Part shown: piece by piece, positions 18,160 to 26,804 of the stretch | How positions within the stretch are numbered: position 1 is the first letter of the stretch | How the letters are laid out: each line of letters begins with the position of its first letter | DNA from: Pontibacter sp. E15-1 | GTDB taxonomy: Bacteria; Bacteroidota; Bacteroidia; Cytophagales; Hymenobacteraceae | Assembly: GCF_022601975.1 (NCBI RefSeq) | Contig: NZ_JAKVIR010000038.1 | Location: forward strand, 1-46,374 | Direction of reading: 5' to 3' | Length of the DNA: 46,374 nt | Position numbers and translations under genes: made by a program | Notes under the pieces: generated by a model | Seen by the model: only the letters and a program-made list of their open reading frames with translations | The model's database searches: none | What the model was told of the DNA's origin: nothing

Positions 18160-18576
18160 ATGAGCAAACAAGATAATATTCAGACCCAGCAGAAATTCGG
18201 AGAAGCCATAAACAGCGGAAACCTGGAGCGATTCAATGACCTGATGGCACCCAACGTGGTGGACCATGACCCGGCACCAGACCAGGGCCCAGGCCCGGAA
18301 GGCTTTATACAGTTTTTCACGGCCTTCCGCAGCGCCTTCCCCGATTTGGAAGTGAGCGTGGAGCAATTGGTGGCCGACGAAGACAATGTGTCCATTGCCT
18401 ACACCGTAACCGGCACGCACAAAGGCACTTTTATGGGTATTGAGGCTACCAATAAGCAAATTAAGGCGCGGGGCGTGCAGATTGCGCGTTTCGAGAACGG
18501 CAAGATCGTAGAGCGGTGGGGCAGCTCCGATGAGCTCGGCATCCTGAAGCAACTGGGCGCAAGCGTGCAGGGCTAA
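18160..18576 (+). CDS. SnoaL-like ester cyclase family protein
   Basis: A 138-aa protein filling one alpha+beta barrel of the NTF2/SnoaL superfamily. Visible family features are NLERFNDLMAPNVVDHDPAP (about 21-40), the FPDLEVSVEQLVADEDNVSI strand pair and the ENGKIVERWGSSDELGILKQ end. Family members bind small hydrophobic or polyketide-like ligands; many have no proven reaction. It is cytoplasmic, monocistronic, and closed by a terminator. Confidence 0.85.
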   Translation: MSKQDNIQTQQKFGEAINSGNLERFNDLMAPNVVDHDPAPDQGPGPEGFIQFFTAFRSAFPDLEVSVEQLVADEDNVSIAYTVTGTHKGTFMGIEATNKQIKARGVQIARFENGKIVERWGSSDELGILKQLGASVQG

Positions 18577-18602
18577 GCTAGCCGCAGCAAATAATGATTT
18601 TT

Positions 18603-18640
18603 AGATCGGGAGCTTTCCAAAGGAGAGCTCCCGATCTTTG
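18603..18640 (+). terminator. terminator after the SnoaL-like gene
   Basis: Arms AGATCGGGAGCT (18603-18614) and AGCTCCCGATCT (18626-18637) pair perfectly, followed by TTGTTT. The next gene converges from the other side, so it may serve both. Confidence 0.85.
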
Positions 18641-18691
18641 TTTAAGGCCATACGCTGCGCCCAAATTCATGGGCCGCAGCTGGGTATAAAT

Positions 18692-19180
18692 CTAGGCTGA
18701 CGGACTTCCGGTGGCCTGTAAATAGCGGCTTATCTCCTCCCCGATCTTCATCAGGTCGCTCGATTCCTGTTCAGTAAAATCGTAGGGTACCGGCTTGGCA
18801 ATACCCAGCGTGCCGTACAGGGCACCATTCAGCAGGAGCGGCACCGCGATAGAGCCCTCTACCTTTGTCTCTTTGGCTGCTGGCCGGGCCACCCCGGAAT
18901 CGTCTGTCTGCAGGTTGCACATCTCCACCGGCTGTCGGCGCTCGGCGGCAATGCCTGCCATACCCTTCCCGATGGGGATAGCGGCCATTTTGGGCAGCAG
19001 GAAATCCGGTATACCCTGCTGCGCCTGCAAGCTGAGGAGGCCTGTTTCCTTGTCAAGAAAATGAAGCGTGCCCGTGGAACAGCCAAAAGAGGCGATGATG
19101 TCAGTCAGGAACTGTTGCCAGTTTACCGGGGATTGCTGTTGCTGCAACCCAGACAGAAAATCGGAAATAGACGAGGCCAT
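18692..19180 (-). CDS. GAF domain protein
   Basis: About 162 aa from the ATG at 19180 (MASSISDFLS). A GTG 45 bp further upstream is possible but adds an unlikely peptide. A single GAF domain fills most of the protein: SFGCSTGTLHFLDKETGLL, then IGKGMAGIAAERRQPVEMCN and VEGSIAVPLLLNGALYGTLG. The C-terminal helix carries EEISRYLQ. Stand-alone GAF proteins bind small ligands such as cyclic nucleotides or sense redox state. No output domain is attached, so the role is open. Confidence 0.85.
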   Translation of the reverse strand: MASSISDFLSGLQQQQSPVNWQQFLTDIIASFGCSTGTLHFLDKETGLLSLQAQQGIPDFLLPKMAAIPIGKGMAGIAAERRQPVEMCNLQTDDSGVARPAAKETKVEGSIAVPLLLNGALYGTLGIAKPVPYDFTEQESSDLMKIGEEISRYLQATGSPSA

Positions 19181-19340
19181 ACGTTCTAGTGGTTTCAGGT
19201 GGATAGATACCAGCGAAGATAACACAAACCAGCACCCGATGCCACCCTATCCGCAGAAAAAGCGACCCGCTATAGGTGCCCGCGCAGCTTGGTGGGCCTG
19301 CTTGCCGAAATGAGCCCTTTCAGGTATGGGCTTATTCCCT

Positions 19341-19348
19341 TAAATTTG
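19341..19348 (+). promoter_or_regulatory. -7 box for the MFS gene at 19433
   Basis: TAAATTTG fits TAnnTTTG, with TTTC about 20 bp upstream as a possible -33 element, 85 bp before the ATG. Confidence 0.45.
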
Positions 19349-19432
19349 ACGGTTCAGGCAATGTGCCCACCCAGCAAGATGTCCGGGGCACTTGCCTCCT
19401 GAAGTTATCTAGACCACACATCATCACCAACC

Positions 19433-20671
19433 ATGACTTATAAAAGCGCCCAATCGGGTATAAAGGAAAACGCCGGGCAATTCTGGCTGCTCATGCTGAT
19501 CACAGGCTTCATCGGGGCGACCGTGGGTCTGGAGCGCGCAGTGATACCGAAGTTCGCTGAATCGGTGTTTGGCATGAACGGGCACACGGCCGTCCTCTCG
19601 TTCATCGTCGCGTTTGGCCTCACCAAGTCGGTGGCCAACATGCTGATGGGCCAGCTCTCGTCCCGCTATACCCGCAAGCAGTTGCTACTGGTGGGCTGGC
19701 TCTTTGCCCTGCCCGTGCCCTGGCTGCTGTTTTATGCCACCAGCTGGTCGTGGGTGATCGCGGCCAACCTGCTGCTGGGCCTCAACCAGGGCATCGCCTG
19801 GACTTCCAGCATCGTGATGACCATTGACCTGGTGGGCAGCAAGAACCGGGGCCTGGCGATGGGCATCAACGAGTTTTCCGGCTACCTGGCCGTGGGCCTC
19901 GCCTCCTTCCTGGCGGGCTACCTGGCCTCCTCCACCGGCAACGTGACCTATGCGTTTCTGCCGGGAATCGCATTCTCGCTGGCCGGGGTGGCGCTCACGC
20001 TCTTTGTGATACGCGACACGCACGCCCATGTGCAGGCGGAGGCGGCTATCAGCACGGTGCCGCTGCTGTCTAGTGTCTGGAAAGACACCACCTGGCGCCA
20101 CATCAACCTGGGCCCCGTCACGATGAACGGCTTTGTGACCAAGATAAACGATGGCGTGCTGTGGGGGCTGCTGCCAATCGTGCTCGGCTCCAAGGGCTAT
20201 TCTTTGGTGGAGATTGGTTTTCTGGCGGGCGTGTACCCAGCGGTATGGGGCATCGGGCAGCTGTTCACGGGCAGGCTCGGCGACAGCTTCTCGCGCAAGC
20301 AATTGCTGTGCATCGGCATGCTGGTGCAGGGAGTGGCCATCGCGGGCCTCTTCTTCACGGCCTCTTACTCCACCATGCTGCTCGCGCTGGCCGCGGTGGG
20401 CCTCGGCACCGCCATGGTATATCCCACCTTCCTCACGCTGGTGGCCGACAATACCCACCCCAGCCAGCGCTCGCAGAGCCTGGGTATCTTCCGTTTTTGG
20501 CGCGACTTCGGGTATGTGGGTGGCGCGTTGGCCGCCGGGGTTATCGGCGATTTGTTTGGCGCGGAAGTCGTGCTGCTGGGTGCGGGTATCCTCACCATCG
20601 GGGCTGGCGTAATTTCAGAGGTACGCATGCTGCGCCATCCTTTTGCAGTGCCCGCCAAGGAACTGGTATAG
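19433..20671 (+). CDS. MFS transporter, 412 aa
   Basis: Twelve-helix major-facilitator permease. The motif-A-like loop MGQLSSRYTRKQ (about 63-74) after helix 2 is repeated in the second half as FTGRLGDSFSRKQ. Other conserved blocks are LLGLNQGIAWTSSIVMTIDL and LGIFRFWRDFGYVGGALAAG. No partner gene suggests a substrate. It is likely a proton-coupled exporter or importer in the inner membrane. Base composition is uniformly GC-rich like the core genes. Confidence 0.85.
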   Translation: MTYKSAQSGIKENAGQFWLLMLITGFIGATVGLERAVIPKFAESVFGMNGHTAVLSFIVAFGLTKSVANMLMGQLSSRYTRKQLLLVGWLFALPVPWLLFYATSWSWVIAANLLLGLNQGIAWTSSIVMTIDLVGSKNRGLAMGINEFSGYLAVGLASFLAGYLASSTGNVTYAFLPGIAFSLAGVALTLFVIRDTHAHVQAEAAISTVPLLSSVWKDTTWRHINLGPVTMNGFVTKINDGVLWGLLPIVLGSKGYSLVEIGFLAGVYPAVWGIGQLFTGRLGDSFSRKQLLCIGMLVQGVAIAGLFFTASYSTMLLALAAVGLGTAMVYPTFLTLVADNTHPSQRSQSLGIFRFWRDFGYVGGALAAGVIGDLFGAEVVLLGAGILTIGAGVISEVRMLRHPFAVPAKELV

Positions 20672-20979
20672 GTTTTTTCTCCCGCTTCCCTCCTGCCCGC
20701 TGCAGGTGTCCCGCGGGACACCTGCTTCCTATACCTGGTTTATCTGGGGATATCCCTGCGGGGCAAAAACCATCCGCACGGTCGGGCCATACCGCCTGTT
20801 TTTGCCTCCCGGACTTGCCATTGGGACCGGAATTATTTAAATTTAGCATATGCGGGCGTGTCTTTTTTGGCGCCGTCTGCCTCTTGCAGCCTATTTTCAG
20901 GCGCTCCTATAGAGGCGCAACCCGCCGTGTTTTAATTTATTTTCAACCCAATCCTAACCAAAAACCACATATGGTATTA
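20672..20979. other. intergenic region before the DUF4168 gene
   Basis: About 300 bp. It includes a short hairpin GCAGGTGTCCCGCGGGACACCTGC (20702-20725; arms GCAGGTGTCCCG and CGGGACACCTGC, with no loop), which may end the MFS transcript. No gene is seen. Confidence 0.5.
20702..20725. repeat. perfect 24-bp palindrome after the MFS gene
   Basis: Arms GCAGGTGTCCCG and CGGGACACCTGC meet with no spacer. It lies 30 bp after the MFS stop. There is no T-run, so it may act as a terminator or mRNA-end stabiliser, or as a dimer binding site. Confidence 0.6.
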
Positions 20980-21468
20980 ATGAAGAAAGGGAGTATTGCG
21001 GCCGCACTCTTTGCGGCGTCTATGTGCTTCGGAACCACTGCCTTTGCGCAGCAGGAAACCACACCCGCCACGGAGAGCGCGCAGGCCTCCGGGCAATTCT
21101 CCAAGGAAGAACTGAAGACTTTTTTACAGGCCAACACCAACGCCACCAAAGTAGAGAAAGAGGGCCGCGAGGCGCTGGTTGCCGCCATCGAAGAAGAGAG
21201 CCTGACCGTGGACCGCTTTAACGAGCTTGCCAAGGCGCACCGCCAGAAAAAGCTGAAGGAGACAGCCGAGAACCCCGAGGAGATCGCCGCGTTCAGCAAC
21301 GCAGCCCAGGCCATTGTGAAGCTGCAGCCTGAGGTGAGGGAGAAAGTGCAAGCCGCCATCGAGGAGCAGGGAATGACCATGGCTCAGTACAAAACGATCC
21401 TGAAGGCCTACGAAGAGGACGAAGACCTGCAGCTTGAGATCAGAAGAATCGTGCATGCGGCAGAGTAA
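20980..21468 (+). CDS. DUF4168 secreted protein
   Basis: About 162 aa. Of the two close ATGs (20971 and 20980), the second gives the cleaner signal peptide (MKKGSIAAALFAASMCFGTT, cleaved after FAQ). The same frame is open far upstream, but only as antisense noise inside the MFS gene. The mature part is a helical, Glu/Lys-rich DUF4168 domain: FSKEELKTFLQANTNATKVE, later MTMAQYKTILKAYEEDEDLQ. DUF4168 proteins are periplasmic and of unknown function. A bidirectional terminator follows. Confidence 0.8.
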   Translation: MKKGSIAAALFAASMCFGTTAFAQQETTPATESAQASGQFSKEELKTFLQANTNATKVEKEGREALVAAIEEESLTVDRFNELAKAHRQKKLKETAENPEEIAAFSNAAQAIVKLQPEVREKVQAAIEEQGMTMAQYKTILKAYEEDEDLQLEIRRIVHAAE

Positions 21469-21488
21469 GCCATCAGCACAAAGGCATA

Positions 21489-21530
21489 AAAGCGAGCGGC
21501 TCACGGTTTAGACCAGGAGCCGCTCGCTTT
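21489..21530. terminator. bidirectional terminator between DUF4168 and GH30 genes
   Basis: Arms AAAGCGAGCGGCTC (21489-21502) and GAGCCGCTCGCTTT (21517-21530) pair perfectly across a 14-nt loop. The A/T flanks serve both converging genes. Confidence 0.88.
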
Positions 21531-21557
21531 ATAGAGGGATGTATGAAACAGGCGCGG

Positions 21558-22997
21558 TTACCAGACAAACGTCCCGACGGCACCGCGCGCCAGGGTGGCC
21601 GTGGCCCGCTTGCCCCCATACCCGATCTGGAAGGTTTGCGGTGCGTCGCTGTCATTCTGCACCAGCAGCACCATTTGCCCGTCCGGCGTTTTATAGGCCA
21701 CATTCGGCAACGCGTCCGGCATGTTGCTGCCGATGCGCACCGAGCCCGGCCGGACAAATCTGGACGCATGCGCGATAATGTAGTAGGCCGGGTTGCGGGT
21801 CACGGTGTTGCCCTCGAGGGTGATAGCGCCGAGGCACTGCGTACAGCCGCCCTCCGTGTGCGGGTTCTGGTTCGGGTCTGCGGCCAGGTTCCACTCCAGC
21901 ACCGTTTTGGCCCAGTTGCGGGGCGCTTTGATGATGAGGTTTTTCACGTGCCAGGCCAGGTCTTCGGGGAAGTTACCGGGTGCGCCTATCCACTGCTCCG
22001 TAAAATACAGGTTCTTATCCGGGTGCGCCGCGTGCACCTCCGCGAGCGCCTCTATCTGGCCCCCATACAAATGGAACGCGGCCCCGTCCACATACTGCTT
22101 CGCCTCCGGGTCGTTCAGGATCGTGATCGGATAATCGGGCCGGTCGGCGTTGTGGTCGTAGAGAATGATTTTAGTCCGGATGTTGGCGGCCCTGAAGGCG
22201 GGGCCCAGGCTCTGCTTGATAAAATTCGCCTGCTCTTCCGGCAGCATGAGCAGGCTGGGGTTGTTGCCGGGGTGCAACGGCTCGTTCTGGACCGTGATGG
22301 CGTCGATAGGGATGCCCTCCGCTGCCATACCCAGCACATAGCGCACAAAATAGCGGGCGTAAGCGTCGTAAAACTCAGGTTTCAGGCTGCCCCCTTTCGA
22401 GTTGTTGTTCGTTTTCATCCAGGTGGGCGGCGACCACGGCGAGCCCATTATCTTGAGCGTGGGGTTGATGGCCAGGATCTCCTGCAGCATCGGGATGAGG
22501 TGTTCCTGATCGGGCGCGAGGCTGAAGCGCTTCATCTCCGGGTCTGCTTCCCCGGCGGGCAGGTCGTTGTAGGAGAACACGCGCGCGTCGAGGTCGGAAG
22601 CGCCGATGCTGATGCGCAGGTAGCTTACGCCGATGCTGTTGCCGGTCGTGCCGAACAGCTCCTGCAACAAGGCTGCGCGCGCAGGCGCATCCATCTGGTG
22701 GAGCAGCATCGCGCTGCCGCCCGTCAGGGTATAGCCGAAGCCGTCCATCTCCTGAAATGTTTCCGCTTCCTGCACCTGAATCAGGGGATACTGCCCGGCA
22801 CTGTCGCTGAAAAGAATCAGCTCTGGCTGCTGCGCAAACAAAGCCGATTTGTCTGGTGTGGTGAGCCACAGCGTGGCGGCGGGTGCGGCGGCCACATCGT
22901 CCCGCACCTGAACAGCCGCCTGCTGGCAACCGGTTACAAGGCAAGCAAGCAGCAGCCATACCACCGCACCCGCGCGTAAAAATCCTGCGTTTTTCAT
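21558..22997 (-). CDS. GH30 family glycoside hydrolase, lipoprotein
   Basis: A 479-aa exported glycosidase. Lipobox LVTGC (Cys24). The GH30 barrel begins FQEMDGFGYTLTGGSAML (about 81-98). The acid/base Glu239 lies in TVQNEP and the nucleophile Glu334 in LYFTEQW, the family's two catalytic motifs. Also typical are IMGSPWSPPTWMK and a C-terminal beta-sandwich ending ATLARGAVGTFVW. GH30 enzymes cleave beta-glucosyl, beta-1,6-glucan or xylan linkages. The lipid anchor fits outer-membrane display. It is not in a SusCD-type locus. Confidence 0.9.
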   Translation of the reverse strand: MKNAGFLRAGAVVWLLLACLVTGCQQAAVQVRDDVAAAPAATLWLTTPDKSALFAQQPELILFSDSAGQYPLIQVQEAETFQEMDGFGYTLTGGSAMLLHQMDAPARAALLQELFGTTGNSIGVSYLRISIGASDLDARVFSYNDLPAGEADPEMKRFSLAPDQEHLIPMLQEILAINPTLKIMGSPWSPPTWMKTNNNSKGGSLKPEFYDAYARYFVRYVLGMAAEGIPIDAITVQNEPLHPGNNPSLLMLPEEQANFIKQSLGPAFRAANIRTKIILYDHNADRPDYPITILNDPEAKQYVDGAAFHLYGGQIEALAEVHAAHPDKNLYFTEQWIGAPGNFPEDLAWHVKNLIIKAPRNWAKTVLEWNLAADPNQNPHTEGGCTQCLGAITLEGNTVTRNPAYYIIAHASRFVRPGSVRIGSNMPDALPNVAYKTPDGQMVLLVQNDSDAPQTFQIGYGGKRATATLARGAVGTFVW

Positions 22998-23082
22998 ACC
23001 CCTTTTTTTGTTAGTTGGATGGTATGGGTTGCTTTGGCCTGCCGTGTGGCCAAACTTCCCTACCGGGGTATAAAGTTATACC

Positions 23083-23682
23083 TTATCGTGGCATGTGCAA
23101 ATGCGTTTCCGCCGGAAGGCCTAAATCAAGTCGCTCTACTTCCAGCGTCTCTCCGGCCGCCATACCTACTACCGTGATGTTGCCAATGCGGGCACGGACG
23201 AGGCGCAACGTCGGGAAGCCCACGGCGGCGGTCATCTTGCGCACCTGCCGGAACTTGCCCTCGGTCAGGGTAATGGAAATCCAACTGCTTGGGCCGTGGC
23301 GCTCGTCGCGGATGCGGCGTGCGCGCTCCGGCAATTCGGGTGTGGCCTCCAGCTTCTGCACGGCGCAGGGCCTGGTCAGGTGCAGTTCCTTCTCCGTCCT
23401 AATCTCGATGCCCGTGCGCAGCTGCCGGATGGCCTCCTCCGTGATCAGGCCGTCTACTTGCGCATAGTACTCCTTTTCTACCTTGCTGCTGCGCACCAGT
23501 TCGCTGGCCTTACCATCGGTAGTCAGAAGCAAAAGCCCCTCGCTGGCCTCATCCAGCCGCCCGATGGCCATGGTGCCCTCCGGGAAATCATGCAGTTCGC
23601 CCAGCACGCGCTTCTTCTTCGTCTCGCTCACAAACTGACTGACATACCCGTAGGGTTTGAAAAGGATAAAGTGACGGTGCAT
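23083..23682 (-). CDS. rluE: 23S rRNA/tRNA pseudouridine synthase, RsuA/RluE family
   Basis: About 199 aa from the ATG at 23682 (MHRHFILFKPYGYVSQF); an upstream TTG would add ten residues. There is no S4 domain, as in RluE. The catalytic motif GRLDEASEGLLLLTTDG (Asp44 from the chosen start) is intact. Later blocks KEYYAQVDG and ITLTEGKFRQVRKM are standard for the family. It converts one uridine of rRNA to pseudouridine; the exact site cannot be told from sequence alone. Confidence 0.88.
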   Translation of the reverse strand: MHRHFILFKPYGYVSQFVSETKKKRVLGELHDFPEGTMAIGRLDEASEGLLLLTTDGKASELVRSSKVEKEYYAQVDGLITEEAIRQLRTGIEIRTEKELHLTRPCAVQKLEATPELPERARRIRDERHGPSSWISITLTEGKFRQVRKMTAAVGFPTLRLVRARIGNITVVGMAAGETLEVERLDLGLPAETHLHMPR

Positions 23683-23881
23683 AGAAGGGGTATAAATCTC
23701 GCGTTCAGGCAAAGATAGTGCAAAGAAACACGACCGCAGCCTGATCCTGCGGCTGTTTATTTGCCAACGGATGTCCGGAGCATCGCTTCAGTGAGGCATC
23801 CAGTCAGCAACATATATTCATACTACTATATGTTCTATATTTTCACTAGTATTACCGTTTCAATCAAACGCCATACCCCCT

Positions 23882-24604
23882 ATGAAAACATTTCCATTGC
23901 TCCTGCTGATGCTGGTAGTGCTCAGCGGCTGTACGTCGAAGGACGATGATTTTATCAGCAAGTACTGCCCCGGCTCCTGCACTGTTTTCAAAGGTAACAT
24001 CGCTACTGCGAACGGCACGGTTCCCTTGGCGGGCATAAAACTGAATGTGTATTGGCGCAGCTATCAGGAGTATCTGCAGTTTGGCTATTCCGAGCGGCGC
24101 AAGGCCGTGGCCACCACCGACCAAGACGGGAGGTATGATTTGCGCTTCCTGCTCCGCGAAGAAGAGCTGAATGCCCGGGGTCAGATTGAAAATTGCAGCT
24201 TCAGGGTAGTGCCTGCGCTGGATGAAACAAAGTATTTCATCTGCTTTGACGAGAAAGCGATCTTCAGCTCGTATGACATGCAGCGCGACACGACGTTTAC
24301 GCTGGACTACACTCTTCCGCAAACAGGCTTTGTGGATATACAGCTCCAAAACCGGCAGGCTATGCAATCTGGCGATAAAATTATCATAAATGTGAGTGTG
24401 AAGTCCGGCGAGAACAACAACTATACCTGCTCCACGGCATATAGCTTTAGTGCCAGCTATGCGTATCCTAGCCCCTTGATAACCGCTGCCCTGCAGCCCG
24501 TGCTGCTGACGATCAATAAGATGAAAAACGGGGTTTATACCGAAACCCAGGATACCATTACAGTTGCCCCAGGCGAGCGCCTCCCCTACCAACTCACCTT
24601 CTGA
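23882..24604 (+). CDS. hypothetical lipoprotein with Ig-like fold
   Basis: A 240-aa lipoprotein (lipobox LSGC, Cys17, followed by acidic KDDD). Next comes a segment typical of carboxypeptidase-regulatory/CNA-B-like domains: FKGNIATANGTVPLAGIKLN, then VATTDQDGRYDLRF. The rest is beta-rich with several Cys. Its stop is two bases from the start of the outer-membrane protein gene, so the pair forms one operon. I do not recognise a specific family. A surface or periplasmic accessory role for the partner barrel is likely. Confidence 0.7.
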   Translation: MKTFPLLLLMLVVLSGCTSKDDDFISKYCPGSCTVFKGNIATANGTVPLAGIKLNVYWRSYQEYLQFGYSERRKAVATTDQDGRYDLRFLLREEELNARGQIENCSFRVVPALDETKYFICFDEKAIFSSYDMQRDTTFTLDYTLPQTGFVDIQLQNRQAMQSGDKIIINVSVKSGENNNYTCSTAYSFSASYAYPSPLITAALQPVLLTINKMKNGVYTETQDTITVAPGERLPYQLTF

Positions 24605-24605
24605 C

Positions 24606-25274
24606 ATGAACAAGCTGATACTTTTACTGGGTATGCTTTGCCTGGGCACGGCAGCCCAGGCGCAGGACACGCTGCGGCTTCCTTCGCTGCTTTCGCTCCA
24701 TGTCGGTACTGCCCTGCCCATGGGCAGCTTCTCCGGTAGCAGCTTCGACAAAGAAAGCCCCGCCTTTGCCGGCGAAGGCATCTTATTGCAACTGACCTAT
24801 ACCCACCCGATTACGTCCCATCTGGCACTGGGCGCCACCGCTGGCTTCCGCGCCAATCCCTTTCTGCAGGAGAAGTTCCAGATCCCGGGCGATAACCTTG
24901 TGCAAGCCATTGAAAGCACACCCTGGAAAACCGGGTATGCCCTGGCAAACGTGCAGGTGCAGGTACCTCTCGGCGAAGAGGGGGGATTCTACCTGCGGGG
25001 TGGTGTGGGGGGTGCGCTCAACCGCGCTGCCTCACTGCGGGTACTGACGCCTTACGGCACCATTACGCGCGACGCCGAAACCAGTCTTTCCATTGCCTAC
25101 GGGGCAAGCAGTGGCTTTTATTCTGTTGTGAGCAACCTGGTACTGGGGTTTGAGGTCAGCTTGATGGCCACGCGTGCTGACCTTACGCCCATCAACCCGA
25201 CAGGCAGCACGGAAAAGTACAGACAGCCTCTGCATAGCGCAAATTTATCGCTGGGCATCGGCTACCGGTTGTAG
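24606..25274 (+). CDS. outer-membrane beta-barrel protein
   Basis: A 222-aa protein starting at the ATG at 24606, one base after the preceding stop codon. Signal peptide MNKLILLLGMLCLGTAAQAQ. Alternating strands with aromatic girdles (LSLHVGTALPMGSFSG, LGATAGFRANPFLQE, FYLRGGVGGALNRAA) end in LSLGIGYRL. The pattern is that of an eight-stranded OmpA/OmpW-like barrel. Function is unknown. It is co-transcribed with the lipoprotein upstream. Confidence 0.75.
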   Translation: MNKLILLLGMLCLGTAAQAQDTLRLPSLLSLHVGTALPMGSFSGSSFDKESPAFAGEGILLQLTYTHPITSHLALGATAGFRANPFLQEKFQIPGDNLVQAIESTPWKTGYALANVQVQVPLGEEGGFYLRGGVGGALNRAASLRVLTPYGTITRDAETSLSIAYGASSGFYSVVSNLVLGFEVSLMATRADLTPINPTGSTEKYRQPLHSANLSLGIGYRL

Positions 25275-25372
25275 CCCCGCAGGAGGGTATGGAAAACCAG
25301 GTGTTGTAAAAAGGCCTTTGCCTGCTCGTAAAAAATAAAACGATTTAGCTTCTTCGCATTCCTCGCGTTTCT

Positions 25373-25380
25373 TATATTTA
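25373..25380 (+). promoter_or_regulatory. -7-like box before the aldo/keto reductase gene
   Basis: TATATTTA differs from TAnnTTTG in the last base and lies 22 bp before the ATG, in an AT-rich patch. Confidence 0.3.
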
Positions 25381-25402
25381 CCGATACACCAAAAACAACG
25401 CT

Positions 25403-26374
25403 ATGGAATACAGAAGATTTGGCCGAACGGGCTGGAACGTGAGTGAGATCGGGTATGGCATGTGGGGCATGGCCGGTTGGACGGAGTCTGACGATGCACA
25501 GTCGGACCGCTCGCTAGACCTTGCCGTGGAAAACGGCTGTAACTTTTTTGACACGGCCTGGGGCTACGGCGCCGGCAAAAGCGAGCAGATTCTGGGCCGC
25601 CTGGTAAAGCGCCACTCCGGCCAGCGGCTGTACGTCGCCACCAAAATCCCACCAAAGAACATGAAGTGGCCTTCAAAAGCCGGGTATAAACTGGAAGACT
25701 GCTTTCCGTCAGACCACATCATCGAGTACACCGAAATCAGCCTGAAAAACCTCGGGGTGGAGACGATTGACCTGCAGCAGTTTCATGTATGGGAAGACGC
25801 CTGGGCCGAGAACGAGGAATGGCAACGCGCCGTGGAGAAGCTGAAGGCCGACGGCAAGATCCAGCACATGGGTGTGAGCGTGAACCGCTGGGAGCCTGAG
25901 AACGTGCTCAACACCTTGCGCACCGGACACATCAGCAGCGTGCAGGTTATCTACAACATCTTCGACCAAGCGCCTGTGGACACGCTGTTCCCTCTGTGCA
26001 AGGAATTGGATGTGGCCACCATTGCCCGCGTGCCGTTTGATGAGGGCACCCTGACTGGCACATTCACCAAAGAGACCACCTTCCCGGAAGAAGACTGGCG
26101 CAGCACCTATTTCGTGCCCGACAACCTGAACGCCAGCGTGGAGCATGCCGACCGCCTGAAGCCATTGGTGCCAGAGGGTATGACGATGCCGGAAATGGCC
26201 CTGCGCTTCATCCTGAGCAACCCCGACGTGAGCACCACCATACCGGGCATGCGCAAGGCCCCGCACGTGCTGTCGAACCTGAGCGCGAGCGACGGAAAGG
26301 GCTTGCCCAAAGACCTGCTGGAGGAACTAAAGCAACACCGCTGGGACCGCGAACCCACGGAATGGTCGCAGTAA
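25403..26374 (+). CDS. aldo/keto reductase
   Basis: A 323-aa TIM-barrel oxidoreductase. The N-terminus MEYRRFGRTGWNVSEIGYGM, the catalytic-Asp/Tyr region NGCNFFDTAWGYGAGKSEQI and the Lys region VATKIPPKN are classic. The C-terminal block NPDVSTTIPGMRKAPHVLSN binds the NADP phosphate side in relatives. It reduces aldehydes or ketones with NADPH; the physiological substrate is unknown. It is a single gene closed by a terminator. Confidence 0.9.
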   Translation: MEYRRFGRTGWNVSEIGYGMWGMAGWTESDDAQSDRSLDLAVENGCNFFDTAWGYGAGKSEQILGRLVKRHSGQRLYVATKIPPKNMKWPSKAGYKLEDCFPSDHIIEYTEISLKNLGVETIDLQQFHVWEDAWAENEEWQRAVEKLKADGKIQHMGVSVNRWEPENVLNTLRTGHISSVQVIYNIFDQAPVDTLFPLCKELDVATIARVPFDEGTLTGTFTKETTFPEEDWRSTYFVPDNLNASVEHADRLKPLVPEGMTMPEMALRFILSNPDVSTTIPGMRKAPHVLSNLSASDGKGLPKDLLEELKQHRWDREPTEWSQ

Positions 26375-26399
26375 AAGCCTTTCCTTGCGGTAAACAATA

Positions 26400-26446
26400 A
26401 AACAGCCCGGTCCCTGATGCGCATCAGGAGCCGGGCTGTTTCTTTT
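26400..26446 (+). terminator. terminator after the aldo/keto reductase gene
   Basis: AAACAGCCCGG (26400-26410) pairs with CCGGGCTGTTT (26431-26441). The loop contains a second hairpin, CTGATGCGCATCAG. It is followed by a T-rich stretch. Confidence 0.9.
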
Positions 26447-26804
26447 TCCATACCTGGGTGGCTGGTAGAGGCGCTCTGCAAAACGCGGCGCTTAATGGCG
26501 AATGCCTGCTTAAAGTAACGTGAGCTCAGGAGTGTAGCGGTTATTTCAAAACTTGAAGCTCATTGTTTTCATAGCTAGCTTTGCGCTCCACGCCCGCTGG
26601 GGCGCGTTTTCCCGCTCGGCACTGTGCCGTGTCCCTTTGCTCGCTGCGCTGCGCAATGCCTCACTCCGTTCGGCACCGGAACCCGCCAAGGTGCCTCCCG
26701 GAAAAACTGGGAATCATTTTGCCCTGATCTGGCAGTAGAATATCCTCAATGGCTAGAAACTTCATTTTGAAGTTATTTAATCTACACTAATTCCCTAGAT
26801 CACG
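26447..26804. other. intergenic region with a short GC-rich block
   Basis: About 360 bp. The middle (about 26580-26710) is GC-rich and full of short palindromes such as CGGCACTGTGCCG, and is unlike both flanks. A 61-codon frame crosses it but does not look like a gene. The rest is AT-rich and nothing is recognised. Confidence 0.5.

Noticed and set aside
20161..20979. A long N-terminal extension of the DUF4168 frame
   Set aside because: It overlaps the MFS gene in another frame and crosses the intergenic palindrome. The signal peptide at 20980 marks the real start.
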